From an uncultured Eggerthellaceae bacterium (GTDB lineage: Bacteria > Actinomycetota > Coriobacteriia > Coriobacteriales > Eggerthellaceae): a DNA stretch of 64,000 bases. Under the pieces are notes generated by a model. The model saw nothing but the letters and a program-made list of their open reading frames with translations, was not told the origin of the DNA and searched no databases. Shown in pieces: positions 8,734 to 16,659 of the stretch. The DNA lies in contig CALUHI010000011.1 of NCBI GenBank assembly GCA_944320405.1, positions 26,592 through 90,591 of the forward strand, in the 5' to 3' direction. The first letter of the stretch is position 1, and each line of letters opens with the position of its first letter. Position numbers and translations under genes: made by a program.

Positions 8734-8909
8734 CTTTGGATAATCGATTCTCGGCTCTAAATTGTCGCGCTTGTCGGAGAAGGACGCCTCTCCTGACAGT
8801 TTGACAACAAGATCCTTAAGGATAATTACAGGTAATTGTCTAGACGATACAATGCAGCTCCTGCGAAAGCGACGATTGTGGTTGCTTCGGTTCTGGGAGG
8901 TGTGTGGCG

Positions 8910-9659
8910 ATGCGCGCTGCAAGAAGACCATGCGAGACCAATGTTTATCATGTGTTCGCCCGCGGAGTCGGTCGACAGCTTATTTTCGAAGACGAAGAGG
9001 ATCGGCTTTTGTTTCTCGACTTGATGAGCCGGTTTTCGACGCGAGACGGCATTTCCTTTCTCGCGTGGGCGCTCATGGACAACCACATTCATTTCCTTTT
9101 GAAAGCGCCCTTGCCGGCAATTTCGAAATTCATGTCGAGGCTGGAATCCGCATATGCGACCGCATTCAATGCGCGTCATGACCGGGTGGGCCATCTTTTT
9201 CAAGGACGGTTCGGATCACAGGGAATTGACTCCGATAGGCATCTTCTCGCGGCAGTGCGATACATTCACCAAAACCCGGTGAAGGCAGGAGTGTCGTCGG
9301 GGTGCTTCTATCGGTGGAGCAGTTACGACGAATACGTTGGCTCCCCGCATCTGTGCGACACCGACATGGTTTTGGGGCTGTTCGCGAATCGAGAAGAATT
9401 CGCGTCGTTTCACGAGGTGGCAGAGACCTGTCGGTTCGCGGACGTCGAAGAAGAAGGGTCGCGTAAAAGCCGCCTCAGTGATCGGCGGGCCGAGGAACGG
9501 GCAATGGAGCTGTTTGGCGCCGAGTGGCGGCGCGACCTTTCCCTTATGGGCAAGCAAGATCGTGATGCGCGTTTGAGGGAGCTGATAAGCCTAGGATTGT
9601 CAGTGCGTCAACTTGAGCGGCTCACGGGAATCGGGCGCGGCATCATCCAGAGATGCTAG
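8910..9659 (+). CDS. REP-associated tyrosine transposase (RAYT, Y1/HUH family)
   Basis: A 249-residue single-domain protein of the IS200-like RAYT family (TnpA_REP). These cut and rejoin single-stranded DNA at REP palindromes using a metal-binding HxH pair and one Tyr. The HxH is in ALMDNHIHFLL and the Tyr-containing helix in VRYIHQNPVKAG; GHLFQGRFGS is another family block. The ATG at 8910 is preferred over GTG at 8904 because GGGAGG lies nine bases upstream. Its C-terminus ends in an HTH-like segment (GLSVRQLERLTGIGRG) that may help DNA binding. Two palindromes lie on each side in mirrored orientation, marking the likely substrate. Confidence 0.9.
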   Translation: MRAARRPCETNVYHVFARGVGRQLIFEDEEDRLLFLDLMSRFSTRDGISFLAWALMDNHIHFLLKAPLPAISKFMSRLESAYATAFNARHDRVGHLFQGRFGSQGIDSDRHLLAAVRYIHQNPVKAGVSSGCFYRWSSYDEYVGSPHLCDTDMVLGLFANREEFASFHEVAETCRFADVEEEGSRKSRLSDRRAEERAMELFGAEWRRDLSLMGKQDRDARLRELISLGLSVRQLERLTGIGRGIIQRC

Positions 9660-9703
9660 ATTGCATCTGCGAAAAGGAAGTGCCCGTTTTGGATTATTCA
9701 GAT

Positions 9704-9729
9704 GTGACAGAAGGACCGTCCCCTGTCAC
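9704..9729 (-). repeat. REP-like palindrome, copy 3 (inverted)
   Basis: The exact reverse complement of copies 1 and 2, located 45 bases after the transposase stop and before the stop of the convergent zinc-ribbon gene. The tail on its other side is a two-mismatch version (ATTATTCAGAT) of the common ATTATCCAA tail. Confidence 0.9.
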
Positions 9730-9745
9730 ATCCTGTTGTAGATGC

Positions 9746-10081
9746 TTAATCGCCGAACTCGAAGAGGTCTTCCAGGAAGCTTGTGGGCTTCTTCTTTTTC
9801 TTCTTCTTGTAGTCGTCGTGGCGCTTTTCGTGATCGTAGTCGTAGTCGCGCGAACGATGCTCGCGGTCGCGTCGGTCGTCGTAGTCGCGCGAGCGATACT
9901 CGCGGTCGCGTCGCTCGTCGTGGTCACGAGCGGGCTCCGCAGCGGATGGCGTCGAGCGTTCGATGATCTTGTCGAGCTCTCCGCGATCGAGCCAAACCCC
10001 GCGGCACTGGGGGCAGTAATCAATCTCGATGCCTTGGCGTTCGCTCATCAACAGATCAACATTACACAGGGGGCATTTCAT
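9746..10081 (-). CDS. TFIIB-type zinc-ribbon protein with Arg/Asp-rich tail
   Basis: A 111-residue protein. Residues 1-40 are a zf-TFIIB-like ribbon with cysteine pairs MKCPLCNVDLL and DYCPQCRGVWLDRGEL, the standard form of this small bacterial family. Residues 50-95 are a repetitive, highly charged stretch of Arg, Asp, Tyr and His (units like RDREYRSRDYD), then seven lysines and a short acidic end (FLEDLFEFGD). No function is established; zinc binding is inferred from the cysteines. It converges on the transposase gene. Confidence 0.85.
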   Translation of the reverse strand: MKCPLCNVDLLMSERQGIEIDYCPQCRGVWLDRGELDKIIERSTPSAAEPARDHDERRDREYRSRDYDDRRDREHRSRDYDYDHEKRHDDYKKKKKKKPTSFLEDLFEFGD

Positions 10082-10388
10082 GGGATTCCTCCATTCCGCC
10101 GCGATCGGTCACTGCGGGAAAGCGGCATTGCCTGTAGTGTAGCGGACGCTCAAGGCGCCTCTTCCATCGGTAACCATGCCGTAAACCTGAGTTCAGGAAT
10201 CTTGTCAACATCGCGATGCTTTCCGTGGCCAATTCTGCGAGAAGAACGAGAAGAAGGGGGCAATTATCCAAGCGTGACAGAAGGACCGTCCCCTGTCACG
10301 CTGTGGTAGGATTTCCGTGGTACGAACATGGGCGGCGATTCGGGCGCGGTGCCGGGGTCGCTGCCTTCTTGCGATGGAGGAACCATTC
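10082..10388. other. 307-bp divergent spacer with a palindrome copy
   Basis: The space between the zinc-ribbon gene (leftward) and the FAD oxidoreductase (rightward). It must hold promoters for both, but I cannot pick convincing hexamers. The only distinct structure is palindrome copy 4 at 10274-10299. Confidence 0.5.
10274..10299 (-). repeat. REP-like palindrome, copy 4 (inverted)
   Basis: The same 26 bases as copy 3 in the same inverted orientation, preceded by ATTATCCAAGC, the reverse complement of the common tail. It is the outermost copy on the right, so the set reads two forward, transposase, two reverse. Confidence 0.9.
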
Positions 10389-11789
10389 ATGTCCAACGAA
10401 ACCGACATCGTCATCATCGGCGCCGGGCCATCCGGCATCTTCACGGCGTTGGGACTGCTCGCGCACCAGCCCGGCGCGCGTATTGTGCTGATAGACGCCG
10501 GTCTGCCGGTAGAGCAGCGGAAGTGCCCAAAGGAGCACACCGGCGAGTGCGTGGGCTGCGATCCGTGCCGTATCACCACGGGGTTCTCGGGCGCAGGCGC
10601 GTTCTCCGATGGCAAGCTCTCGCTTTCGGCTGAAGTGGGTGGCGACCTTCCCGAACTTATTGGCTTCGACGTTGCCCAGGCGGCAATCGGCGAGGTTGAC
10701 AGCATCTACCTTTCCTTCGGTGCGGACGAGCACGTGGAAGGTGCAGGCGTTGACGAAGAGGTCAAGGAGATCCGCCGGCGCGCCATTCAGGCAGGTCTCA
10801 AGTTGGTGGATTGTCCGATCCGTCACCTGGGCACCGAATGCGCCCAACAAATCTACGCGCGTATCGAGAACCACCTGCGCGAAGCAGGCGTCGACCTGCG
10901 CTTCCGCACCATCTGCCGCGACATTTTGGTAGAGGGCGGTCGATGTGCGGGTGTCGCACTTGAAGGTCCTGGCGGTGTCGCCGAAACGTTGCGCGCCGAC
11001 CGCGTGATCATCGCGACTGGGCGTCGCGGTGCCGACTGGCTCGAACAGCTGTGCGAGCGCCACGGCATCGCGCACGAGCCGGGTGTGGTGGACATCGGAG
11101 TGCGCGTGGAGCTGCGCAACGAGGTTATGGAGCGCGTGAACAACGTTCTCTATGAAAGCAAGCTCATCGGGTACCCCAATCCGTTTCGAGACAAAGTGCG
11201 CACGTTCTGCCAGAACCCTGGTGGGTTCGTCAGTCAAGAGAACTACGCTGAGGGCCTTGCGGTGGTCAACGGTCATTCCTACAAGGACCGCAAGTCGGAC
11301 AACACCAACCTTGCCATCCTGTGCTCGCATCGCTTCACTGAGCCGTTCGACCAGCCCATCGCCTACGCGCGAAAGATCGGAGAGCTGGCAAACATGCTGG
11401 GTTCGGGACGTCTACTGGTGCAACGCTTCGGCGACATCCAGGACGGCAAGCGCACCTGGCAGCACGAGCTTGACCGCTCCAACGTGCGCCCAACGTTGCC
11501 CGACGCGGTGGCGGGCGACATCACCAACGCGCTGCCGTACCGCACGATGACTTCCATCATCAATTTCATGCTGGCGGTTGACGAGGCGATTCCCGGATTC
11601 GCGGCGGGCGAAACGCTTCTGTACGCCCCCGAGCTCAAGTTCTACAGCAACCGCGTCAAACTTGGTGACGGGTTCGAGACAAGCATGCCGGGCCTGCATT
11701 GCCTGGGCGATTCAAGTGGTTGGACCCGCGGTCTTATGATGGCGTCGGTGATGGGCCACCTGATAGGGAAGTGGCTGGCGGAAAACTAG
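10389..11789 (+). CDS. FAD-dependent oxidoreductase (COG2509-like dehydrogenase)
   Basis: A 466-residue flavoprotein. The N-terminal Rossmann motif is DIVIIGAGPSGIFTALGLLA. Then come a Cys-rich segment (RKCPKEHTGECVGCDPC), FSGAGAFSDGKLS, a second dinucleotide pocket around RVIIATGRRGADW, and the C-terminal FAD contact GLHCLGDSSGWTRGLMMASVMG. This pattern fits the NAD(FAD)-dependent dehydrogenases of COG2509, whose substrates are mostly unknown. The ATG at 10389 has GGAGG nine bases upstream. It is followed by the flavin reductase-rubredoxin gene but with its own promoter between, so joint function is uncertain. Confidence 0.87.
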   Translation: MSNETDIVIIGAGPSGIFTALGLLAHQPGARIVLIDAGLPVEQRKCPKEHTGECVGCDPCRITTGFSGAGAFSDGKLSLSAEVGGDLPELIGFDVAQAAIGEVDSIYLSFGADEHVEGAGVDEEVKEIRRRAIQAGLKLVDCPIRHLGTECAQQIYARIENHLREAGVDLRFRTICRDILVEGGRCAGVALEGPGGVAETLRADRVIIATGRRGADWLEQLCERHGIAHEPGVVDIGVRVELRNEVMERVNNVLYESKLIGYPNPFRDKVRTFCQNPGGFVSQENYAEGLAVVNGHSYKDRKSDNTNLAILCSHRFTEPFDQPIAYARKIGELANMLGSGRLLVQRFGDIQDGKRTWQHELDRSNVRPTLPDAVAGDITNALPYRTMTSIINFMLAVDEAIPGFAAGETLLYAPELKFYSNRVKLGDGFETSMPGLHCLGDSSGWTRGLMMASVMGHLIGKWLAEN

Positions 11790-11800
11790 CTGGCGGCGGC

Positions 11801-11829
11801 TTGTTGCGCGGACGCTAAGTCCGTATGAT
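11801..11829 (+). promoter_or_regulatory. Promoter of the flavin reductase-rubredoxin gene
   Basis: TTGTTG (11801-11806) and TATGAT (11824-11829) are separated by 17 bp. Transcription from here would begin near 11836 and give a leader of about 90 nt, which holds the structured region below. Confidence 0.5.
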
Positions 11830-11837
11830 TGCAGCAT

Positions 11838-11925
11838 CGGGAAAACCGGGAGGGCCTGCCTTTCCGGAAAGATACCGGCTTCGCTCCGGTGGGACAAGCC
11901 GCTTTTGCGGCGGAAAGGCGGAACC
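11838..11925 (+). promoter_or_regulatory. Structured leader with sequestered ribosome binding site
   Basis: Three helices can form around a junction. P1 pairs GCCTTTCC (11858-11865) with GGAAAGGC (11912-11919). P2 is ACCGG-7 nt-CCGGT (11874-11890). P3 is GCCGC-TTTT-GCGGC (11898-11911). A smaller CGG-GAAAA-CCG hairpin lies upstream (11838-11848). The 3' strand of P1 contains the ribosome binding site of the gene starting at 11926, so P1 would block translation. CTTTCCGGAAAG at 11860-11871 offers competing pairings. The layout resembles a translational riboswitch, but I do not recognise a known class. The helices are seen; regulation is inferred. Confidence 0.5.
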
Positions 11926-12597
11926 ATGATCGACAAAAAGGCATTCTATAGCCTGAGCTACGGGCTCTATATCATCACCACCGAGGCTGACGGGTTTGCT
12001 GCTGGGTGTGTGTGCAACACATTTCAGCAGGTCACGTCTGATCCCATGCAGGTAAGCGTGGCGCTCAACAAGCAGAACGCCACCACTGAAGCCATCCGAG
12101 CATCCAAGCGCTTCGCTGTTTCCGTGCTCGCGCAAGATGCGACGATGGAACTCATCGGCGCGTTTGGTTTCCGCTCCAGCAAGGAAACCGACAAGTTCGG
12201 CGCTTTCGCAGTCGAGCGGGACGAGGCGGGCGTTCCTTACGTTGCCGAGCAATCCGTGGCGCGTTTTTCCGCCCATGTGGTGAACGAACTCGACCTGGGC
12301 ACGCACATCCTGTTCATCGCTGAGGTTGATGAAGCGGCAGCGTTGGGCTCGGGCGATCCGATGACCTATGCCTACTATCATCTGGTGAAGGGCGGCAAGA
12401 CTCCTCCGAAGGCGTCGAGCTATCTGGGTGCCGACGAGCCTTCTGCCCCTGCTGCGGAAGCCGGCGCTACCCGTATCGCATGGCGCTGCACCATCTGCGG
12501 CCACATCGAATACGTCGACGAACTCCCCGATGATTTCGAGTGTCCCATCTGCGGCATGGGCAAAGAAGTCTTCGAAAAAATCGAGGTCCCGGCATAG
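11926..12597 (+). CDS. Flavin reductase-rubredoxin fusion (Hrb-type)
   Basis: A 223-residue two-domain redox protein. Residues 1-165 form an FMN-binding split barrel of the flavin reductase family (ITTEADGFAAGCVCNTFQQVT near the start). Residues about 187-223 are a rubredoxin with the two iron-binding pairs WRCTICGHIEY and CPICGMG. Such high-molecular-weight rubredoxins pass electrons from NAD(P)H to flavodiiron oxygen or NO reductases in anaerobes. No flavodiiron gene is visible here, so the partner is unknown. The ATG at 11926 follows the structured leader. Confidence 0.88.
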   Translation: MIDKKAFYSLSYGLYIITTEADGFAAGCVCNTFQQVTSDPMQVSVALNKQNATTEAIRASKRFAVSVLAQDATMELIGAFGFRSSKETDKFGAFAVERDEAGVPYVAEQSVARFSAHVVNELDLGTHILFIAEVDEAAALGSGDPMTYAYYHLVKGGKTPPKASSYLGADEPSAPAAEAGATRIAWRCTICGHIEYVDELPDDFECPICGMGKEVFEKIEVPA

Positions 12598-12635
12598 CAA
12601 GCGGCGCTACGACGCTGCGGCGCTGACGCGTTGCG

Positions 12636-13682
12636 TTACTTCCCCCATGCGATGAACGCCCAGCCGATGGTGCGGGGGCGGGTGGTTTTCAGCTTTCCTT
12701 GCGGAACGCCTTTGCGGTCGGGCTTTCCGGCGTCGGGGTTGGAGATGAGGTTGTCGTTCAGCCATGCGCGCAGGCGTTCGTGCGCCTTGGCTCGCTCTGC
12801 CTCTTCCGCTGCGTTTGCCATCCCGTCGGGTGCGAAGCGAAGTGCGCTGTCAACCATGCGCGTGAAGCTTTCCCAGGCGTCGTCCCAGGTTTCGAACGTG
12901 TCGTCGCGCATGCTCTTGATGTAGGAGATCTCGGGGGAAAGTCCTTCGTTGGCCAAGATGTTGAACGCGTACAGGTAGTCGCGCCCAGCGCGCCCCGCCA
13001 GCCCCAGCTCGGCAAGCAGCGTGTCGTCGGATCGCGGAGACGACCCGGTGGACAACGTGACGCACACGCGTCGACGGGCGACGTCGGTCAGACGCAGCAA
13101 GGAATCGCGCATGTCGGCGGTGGCGATGGAGCGCGAGGCGAGCGCGACATCAACGCAGTCGGTGCCGACGCCTTGGGCTGCCCAGTCGTCCTCCCAGCTC
13201 ATTTGAATGAGATGGGCGAATCCTTCCTCGTTCGTCGCTTTTTCGAAGGGGGCGGATCCGCTGCCATGGGCGATGCCGGCATCACCCAGCAGTCCCTCCA
13301 GCACGCCTAGCATTCCGCCTGAAAAATCCGCCGCAACCACGCGGTGTCCCGCGCGTGCGAGCGGCACGGTGAGTGCGCCGGTGCCGCAGCCCATGTCGAA
13401 CACGGTCTCGCCGGGTCGAATGCCCGCCAGTTCCAAGAATCGATCAACGTAGGGGTTCGGAGCGTCTTTCGTGCCAAACGTTGCAGAGCGTTTGTCCCAA
13501 TAGGAGGCGTCGTCTGCCGCTTTGCGCGAACGCTGCAGCGCTTTCCACTCCTCGTTCCAGTCGTACGTGGTCAGGAGCGGGACAAACGGCTCGTCAGCCT
13601 TGGAAAAGGCGATCGCGTCAGAGCCGTGCAGCGTCGCCTGGACGGCTCGGGCTGCGGCGGTCGATGTTAAGTTTTCGCTCAT
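12636..13682 (-). CDS. Class I SAM-dependent methyltransferase
   Basis: A 348-residue protein. The central domain has motif I VFDMGCGTGALTVPLA (residues about 94-109) followed by an acidic loop, typical of Rossmann-fold methyltransferases. The N-terminal 80 residues (with YDWNEEWKAL and DDASYWDKRSATFG) and the helical C-terminus resemble methyltransferases found beside metal or corrinoid systems, but no such genes are adjacent. Substrate unknown. It converges on the flavin reductase gene and is divergent from thyX. Confidence 0.8.
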   Translation of the reverse strand: MSENLTSTAAARAVQATLHGSDAIAFSKADEPFVPLLTTYDWNEEWKALQRSRKAADDASYWDKRSATFGTKDAPNPYVDRFLELAGIRPGETVFDMGCGTGALTVPLARAGHRVVAADFSGGMLGVLEGLLGDAGIAHGSGSAPFEKATNEEGFAHLIQMSWEDDWAAQGVGTDCVDVALASRSIATADMRDSLLRLTDVARRRVCVTLSTGSSPRSDDTLLAELGLAGRAGRDYLYAFNILANEGLSPEISYIKSMRDDTFETWDDAWESFTRMVDSALRFAPDGMANAAEEAERAKAHERLRAWLNDNLISNPDAGKPDRKGVPQGKLKTTRPRTIGWAFIAWGK

Positions 13683-13798
13683 GGTTGAACTCCCTGCGCA
13701 CGTTTCCTACGATTGCGTATCATACTAGCGTACCGGAAGTCGGCGCGAGGTATCATCCTTGCGTGCGAATTATATTTTCAGACGAGGAGCAATCTGCC

Positions 13799-14479
13799 AT
13801 GCAAGTCGAGCTGCTGTACCACACCCCTGACCCTGAGCGCGCCATCGCCACGGCTGCGCGCCTGTGCTATGCGCCGGTAGGCGCTTCCGAGCTGATGGAA
13901 ACCATGCCCGAGGAACGTGTGAAAAGCGTTTTGACCACCATCATGGCGTCGGGACATTTCTCCACGCTCGAGCACGCCAGCTACACGTTCGCCATCGACG
14001 GCGTGTCGCGTGCGCTCACCCATCAGCTGGTGCGCCACCGCCTGGCCAGCTTCAATCAGCAAAGTCAGCGCTACGTGAAATTCAAAAACGGCATCTCGGT
14101 GGTGAAGCCCGAAACCGTCGCCGCGAACCCCGAGACCGAGGCGGTGTTCGACGATGCCATCGCCGCCTGCGAGGCCGCCTATCAGAAACTGCTTGACGCA
14201 GGCACCCCCGCCGAAGACGCGCGCTATCTGCTGCCCAACGCGTGCGAAAGCAAGATCGTCGTCACCATGAACGTTCGTGAGCTGCTGCACTTCTTCAGCT
14301 TGCGCTGCTGCAATCGCGCCCAGTGGGAGATCCGCGACCTCGCACATCGCATGCTGGAGCTCGCCTGCCCCACGGCGCCGTTCATTTTCGCCGACGCTGG
14401 CGCAGGATGCGTGCGCGGCGCCTGCCCCGAGGGCAAGATGTGCTGCGGCAACCCGTACCCGCATGTGACGAGGGACTAG
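13799..14479 (+). CDS. thyX: Flavin-dependent thymidylate synthase ThyX
   Basis: A 226-residue enzyme that makes dTMP from dUMP using methylenetetrahydrofolate and FAD. The ThyX signature RHRxxSxNxxSxRY is present as RHRLASFNQQSQRY. It has the expected length and a Cys-rich C-terminal end (CVRGACPEGKMCCGNPYPH). The ATG at 13799 follows GAGGAGC. The next gene starts two bases after its stop, so thyX and the DUF1385 gene form one transcript. Confidence 0.96.
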   Translation: MQVELLYHTPDPERAIATAARLCYAPVGASELMETMPEERVKSVLTTIMASGHFSTLEHASYTFAIDGVSRALTHQLVRHRLASFNQQSQRYVKFKNGISVVKPETVAANPETEAVFDDAIAACEAAYQKLLDAGTPAEDARYLLPNACESKIVVTMNVRELLHFFSLRCCNRAQWEIRDLAHRMLELACPTAPFIFADAGAGCVRGACPEGKMCCGNPYPHVTRD

Positions 14480-14480
14480 C

Positions 14481-15890
14481 GTGACTGAAGAATCCGCCGC
14501 CGAACAGAAAACGCGCAAGAAAAGCGAAGCTGCACGCGCGTTCGCCGAAGACGGACCGCGCAAGACCCATGTAGGCGGTCAGGCGCTCATCGAAGGCGTC
14601 ATGATGCGCGGAAAATACAATTGGGCTGTCGCCGTGCGCGAGCCCAGCGGCAACATGCATGTCGAAGAACACGACCTTGCCAGTGGTCGCGCCAAGAACG
14701 GCTGGATGCACTGGCCGGTCATTCGCGGCTGCCGTGCATTCGTGGAGTCGCTGATGCTAGGGTACAAGGCGCTGGAGGTCGCCGCCATCCATGCATTTGC
14801 GGATGAAGATGAAGAGCCAGGGGACGATCCCGGGTCGTCCGCGGCCCTTTCGGGCGCGGATGCTTCCGTGACGCGCCGCTTCGCTGCTCAGGATCCTGCG
14901 GATCCTTCGTGCGCTTCGCTACTGCAATCAGATGAAGTCATAGATGGTGTGCAGACGGTCGCTCCAGCATCCGCGCCCGAAAGGGCCGCTACGTTTTCAT
15001 GCTCGGAGCAGGGGGCGGCGACTCCGAAGGGGGAAGAAGAGAAAAAGTTCTCTTGGAAGGATGACTTTGGGAATCCGGATGAGATGATTGATGCGTTGGG
15101 GGCGCAGCGGACGTTGGAGGTTGTTGCCGAACCTGTGCCTGAGCCTGAGCCGGAGGCGGACGCACCTGAGAAGGAAAAGGAGTCTTCCGAAGAAGGGTTC
15201 GGGAAGAAGGAGATGGCCGTCTCCATGGTGCTGGGCCTGGTTTTGGGCGTGGCGCTGTTCATCGTGGCGCCGGCATTCATCACCAATTTGGTGGTGGGCG
15301 AGTACGATTCCAACCCGGTGCTCTGGAACATCTTCGACGGCATCCTGCGCGTGCTTGTGTTCATCTTCTACATCTGGCTGATTGGGCGCATGTCCGAGAT
15401 CAAGCGCATGTTTTCCTACCACGGTGCCGAGCACAAGACCATCCATTGCTACGAGCACGGCATGCCGCTCACGCCTGAGAACGCCCGGTCGTTCCCGCGT
15501 CTGCACGTGCGCTGCGGCACGGCATTCCTCATCATGGTGATGATCATCGCCATCTTCGTGTACACCGCCATCCCACTCGACGCGCTCATCGGCGCATGGG
15601 GGGTGCCCGACGGCGCTCCCAAGCTGGCGCTCGTCATCTTCGTGCGCATTCTGTTCCTGCCAGTGATCGCGGGCATCTCCTATGAGATCACGGTGAAGTG
15701 GGCGGGCAGCCATCCGGAAAACCCGCTGGTGAAAGTGGTGCTGTGGCCAGGCATGCAGATGCAGCGCCTCACAACCAAAGAGCCTGATGACGGGATGCTG
15801 GAATGCGCGATTGCGGCCATGCAGCGTGTGCTCGACCGCGAGGAAGAGGAGGCGTCGTGCGCCGCCCGGCCAGCGGAATCGCGGTCGTGA
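14481..15890 (+). CDS. DUF1385 membrane protein carrying an in-frame repeat element
   Basis: A 469-residue protein of the DUF1385 (YqhQ) family, with conserved blocks VGGQALIEGVMMRG near the N-terminus and HGAEHKTIHCYE near the middle, and about four membrane helices (residues about 250-275, 285-310, 350-370, 380-405). B. subtilis YqhQ is about 320 residues. The extra 150 residues here are an acidic stretch between residues 100 and 250, which contains the 149-nt element (residues 121-170). The family's role is not established. The start is a GTG two bases after thyX. Confidence 0.88.
   Translation: MTEESAAEQKTRKKSEAARAFAEDGPRKTHVGGQALIEGVMMRGKYNWAVAVREPSGNMHVEEHDLASGRAKNGWMHWPVIRGCRAFVESLMLGYKALEVAAIHAFADEDEEPGDDPGSSAALSGADASVTRRFAAQDPADPSCASLLQSDEVIDGVQTVAPASAPERAATFSCSEQGAATPKGEEEKKFSWKDDFGNPDEMIDALGAQRTLEVVAEPVPEPEPEADAPEKEKESSEEGFGKKEMAVSMVLGLVLGVALFIVAPAFITNLVVGEYDSNPVLWNIFDGILRVLVFIFYIWLIGRMSEIKRMFSYHGAEHKTIHCYEHGMPLTPENARSFPRLHVRCGTAFLIMVMIIAIFVYTAIPLDALIGAWGVPDGAPKLALVIFVRILFLPVIAGISYEITVKWAGSHPENPLVKVVLWPGMQMQRLTTKEPDDGMLECAIAAMQRVLDREEEEASCAARPAESRS
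14841..14989 (+). repeat. In-frame inverted-repeat element, copy A
   Basis: A 149-nt insert inside the DUF1385 gene. The left arm (14841-14864) and right arm (14966-14989) are perfect 24-nt reverse complements (left begins GCGGCCCTTTC, ends GCGGATGCT). Between them is a 101-nt core (14865-14965) that is 95 of 101 identical to the core of copy B in fumarase. The arms share no similarity with those of copy B. The core contains the hairpin AGGATCC-TGC-GGATCCT (14890-14906). The left arm begins on a codon boundary and the core reads SVTRRFAAQDPADPSCASLL onwards with no stop. Confidence 0.9.
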
Positions 15891-15894
15891 GCCC

Positions 15895-16356
15895 TTACAG
15901 ATACGCCAGGTATCCCATATATTGGCGCGCCGATTCGGGCACTTCCAGCGTAAGGTTCTGCCCGTAGGCGTTTACGGTGACGTAAGAAGGGTCGTCGTAT
16001 ACGGTGAGCGTGCCGTCCACGCCGGCGGCCGATGCACTGAAGGTGCCTTCTGCCTGCGCGCTGGCGGGGAGGTCGGTCACCTTCCATTCTTGCACGGCTA
16101 AGTCGTCGATGCCCTTCTGCACCTCGGCGGTGGAAAGCCCTGTGGCGGCGGCGATGTCGCCCACATGGGCGTCAAGCGCCTCTTGCACGCGATTTTTCGC
16201 ACCGCTTGCGTCGAGCGCGGCGTTTGCGGCAGCATTCTTTGCATCGCTGGCGACATCGCCAAGGATGCCGTCGGTTCCCGAAAGCGCGGTGATGCCGATG
16301 ATGCCCACGATGATGAGGGCGATAAGCCCCACGAACAGCTTGATGATCTTTCCCAT
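15895..16356 (-). CDS. Small membrane-anchored protein of unknown function
   Basis: A 153-residue protein. Residues 5-25 (IIKLFVGLIALIIVGIIGITAL) are one hydrophobic helix, acting as signal anchor or uncleaved signal peptide. The rest is Ala-rich, probably helical at 30-80, then beta-rich with no cysteines. I do not recognise a family. Its stop lies five bases from the stop of the convergent DUF1385 gene. Confidence 0.7.
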   Translation of the reverse strand: MGKIIKLFVGLIALIIVGIIGITALSGTDGILGDVASDAKNAAANAALDASGAKNRVQEALDAHVGDIAAATGLSTAEVQKGIDDLAVQEWKVTDLPASAQAEGTFSASAAGVDGTLTVYDDPSYVTVNAYGQNLTLEVPESARQYMGYLAYL

Positions 16357-16659
16357 GGTTAGAGCCTCCGTCGGTCGGCGGTCCGCCGATTCTGCGTTGA
16401 TGCGGCGTACGTTCTCGTTCAGGGTGCGTGTGTTCAGCGTTCGTCGGTTTGTTCCGACGGCCCGCCTCGCCCTCTAGCCTAATCGAACCCAGCGCGCTTC
16501 ACGAAACGTCCGCCCATCCTCCAAAGAGTGCGGACGGAAAACCCACGGGAACTCCGTTTCGCAAATGATATTATACTGATGGCAATTAAAGGGCGCCTCC
16601 GCCGGGCGCCCTTCGATCAACTGGAGGCGAGCAGCGTGCGGAAGGGGAGGAGGCGGCCT
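16357..16659. other. 303-bp divergent spacer before cydD
   Basis: Holds two hairpins. CGTCCGC (16507-16513) pairs with GCGGACG (16530-16536). AAGGGCGCC (16589-16597) pairs with GGCGCCCTT (16605-16613). A TATACT at 16572-16577 could be the -10 of cydDC, which would put the second hairpin at the very 5' end of the mRNA. No Rex-like or other known operator was recognised. Confidence 0.45.
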
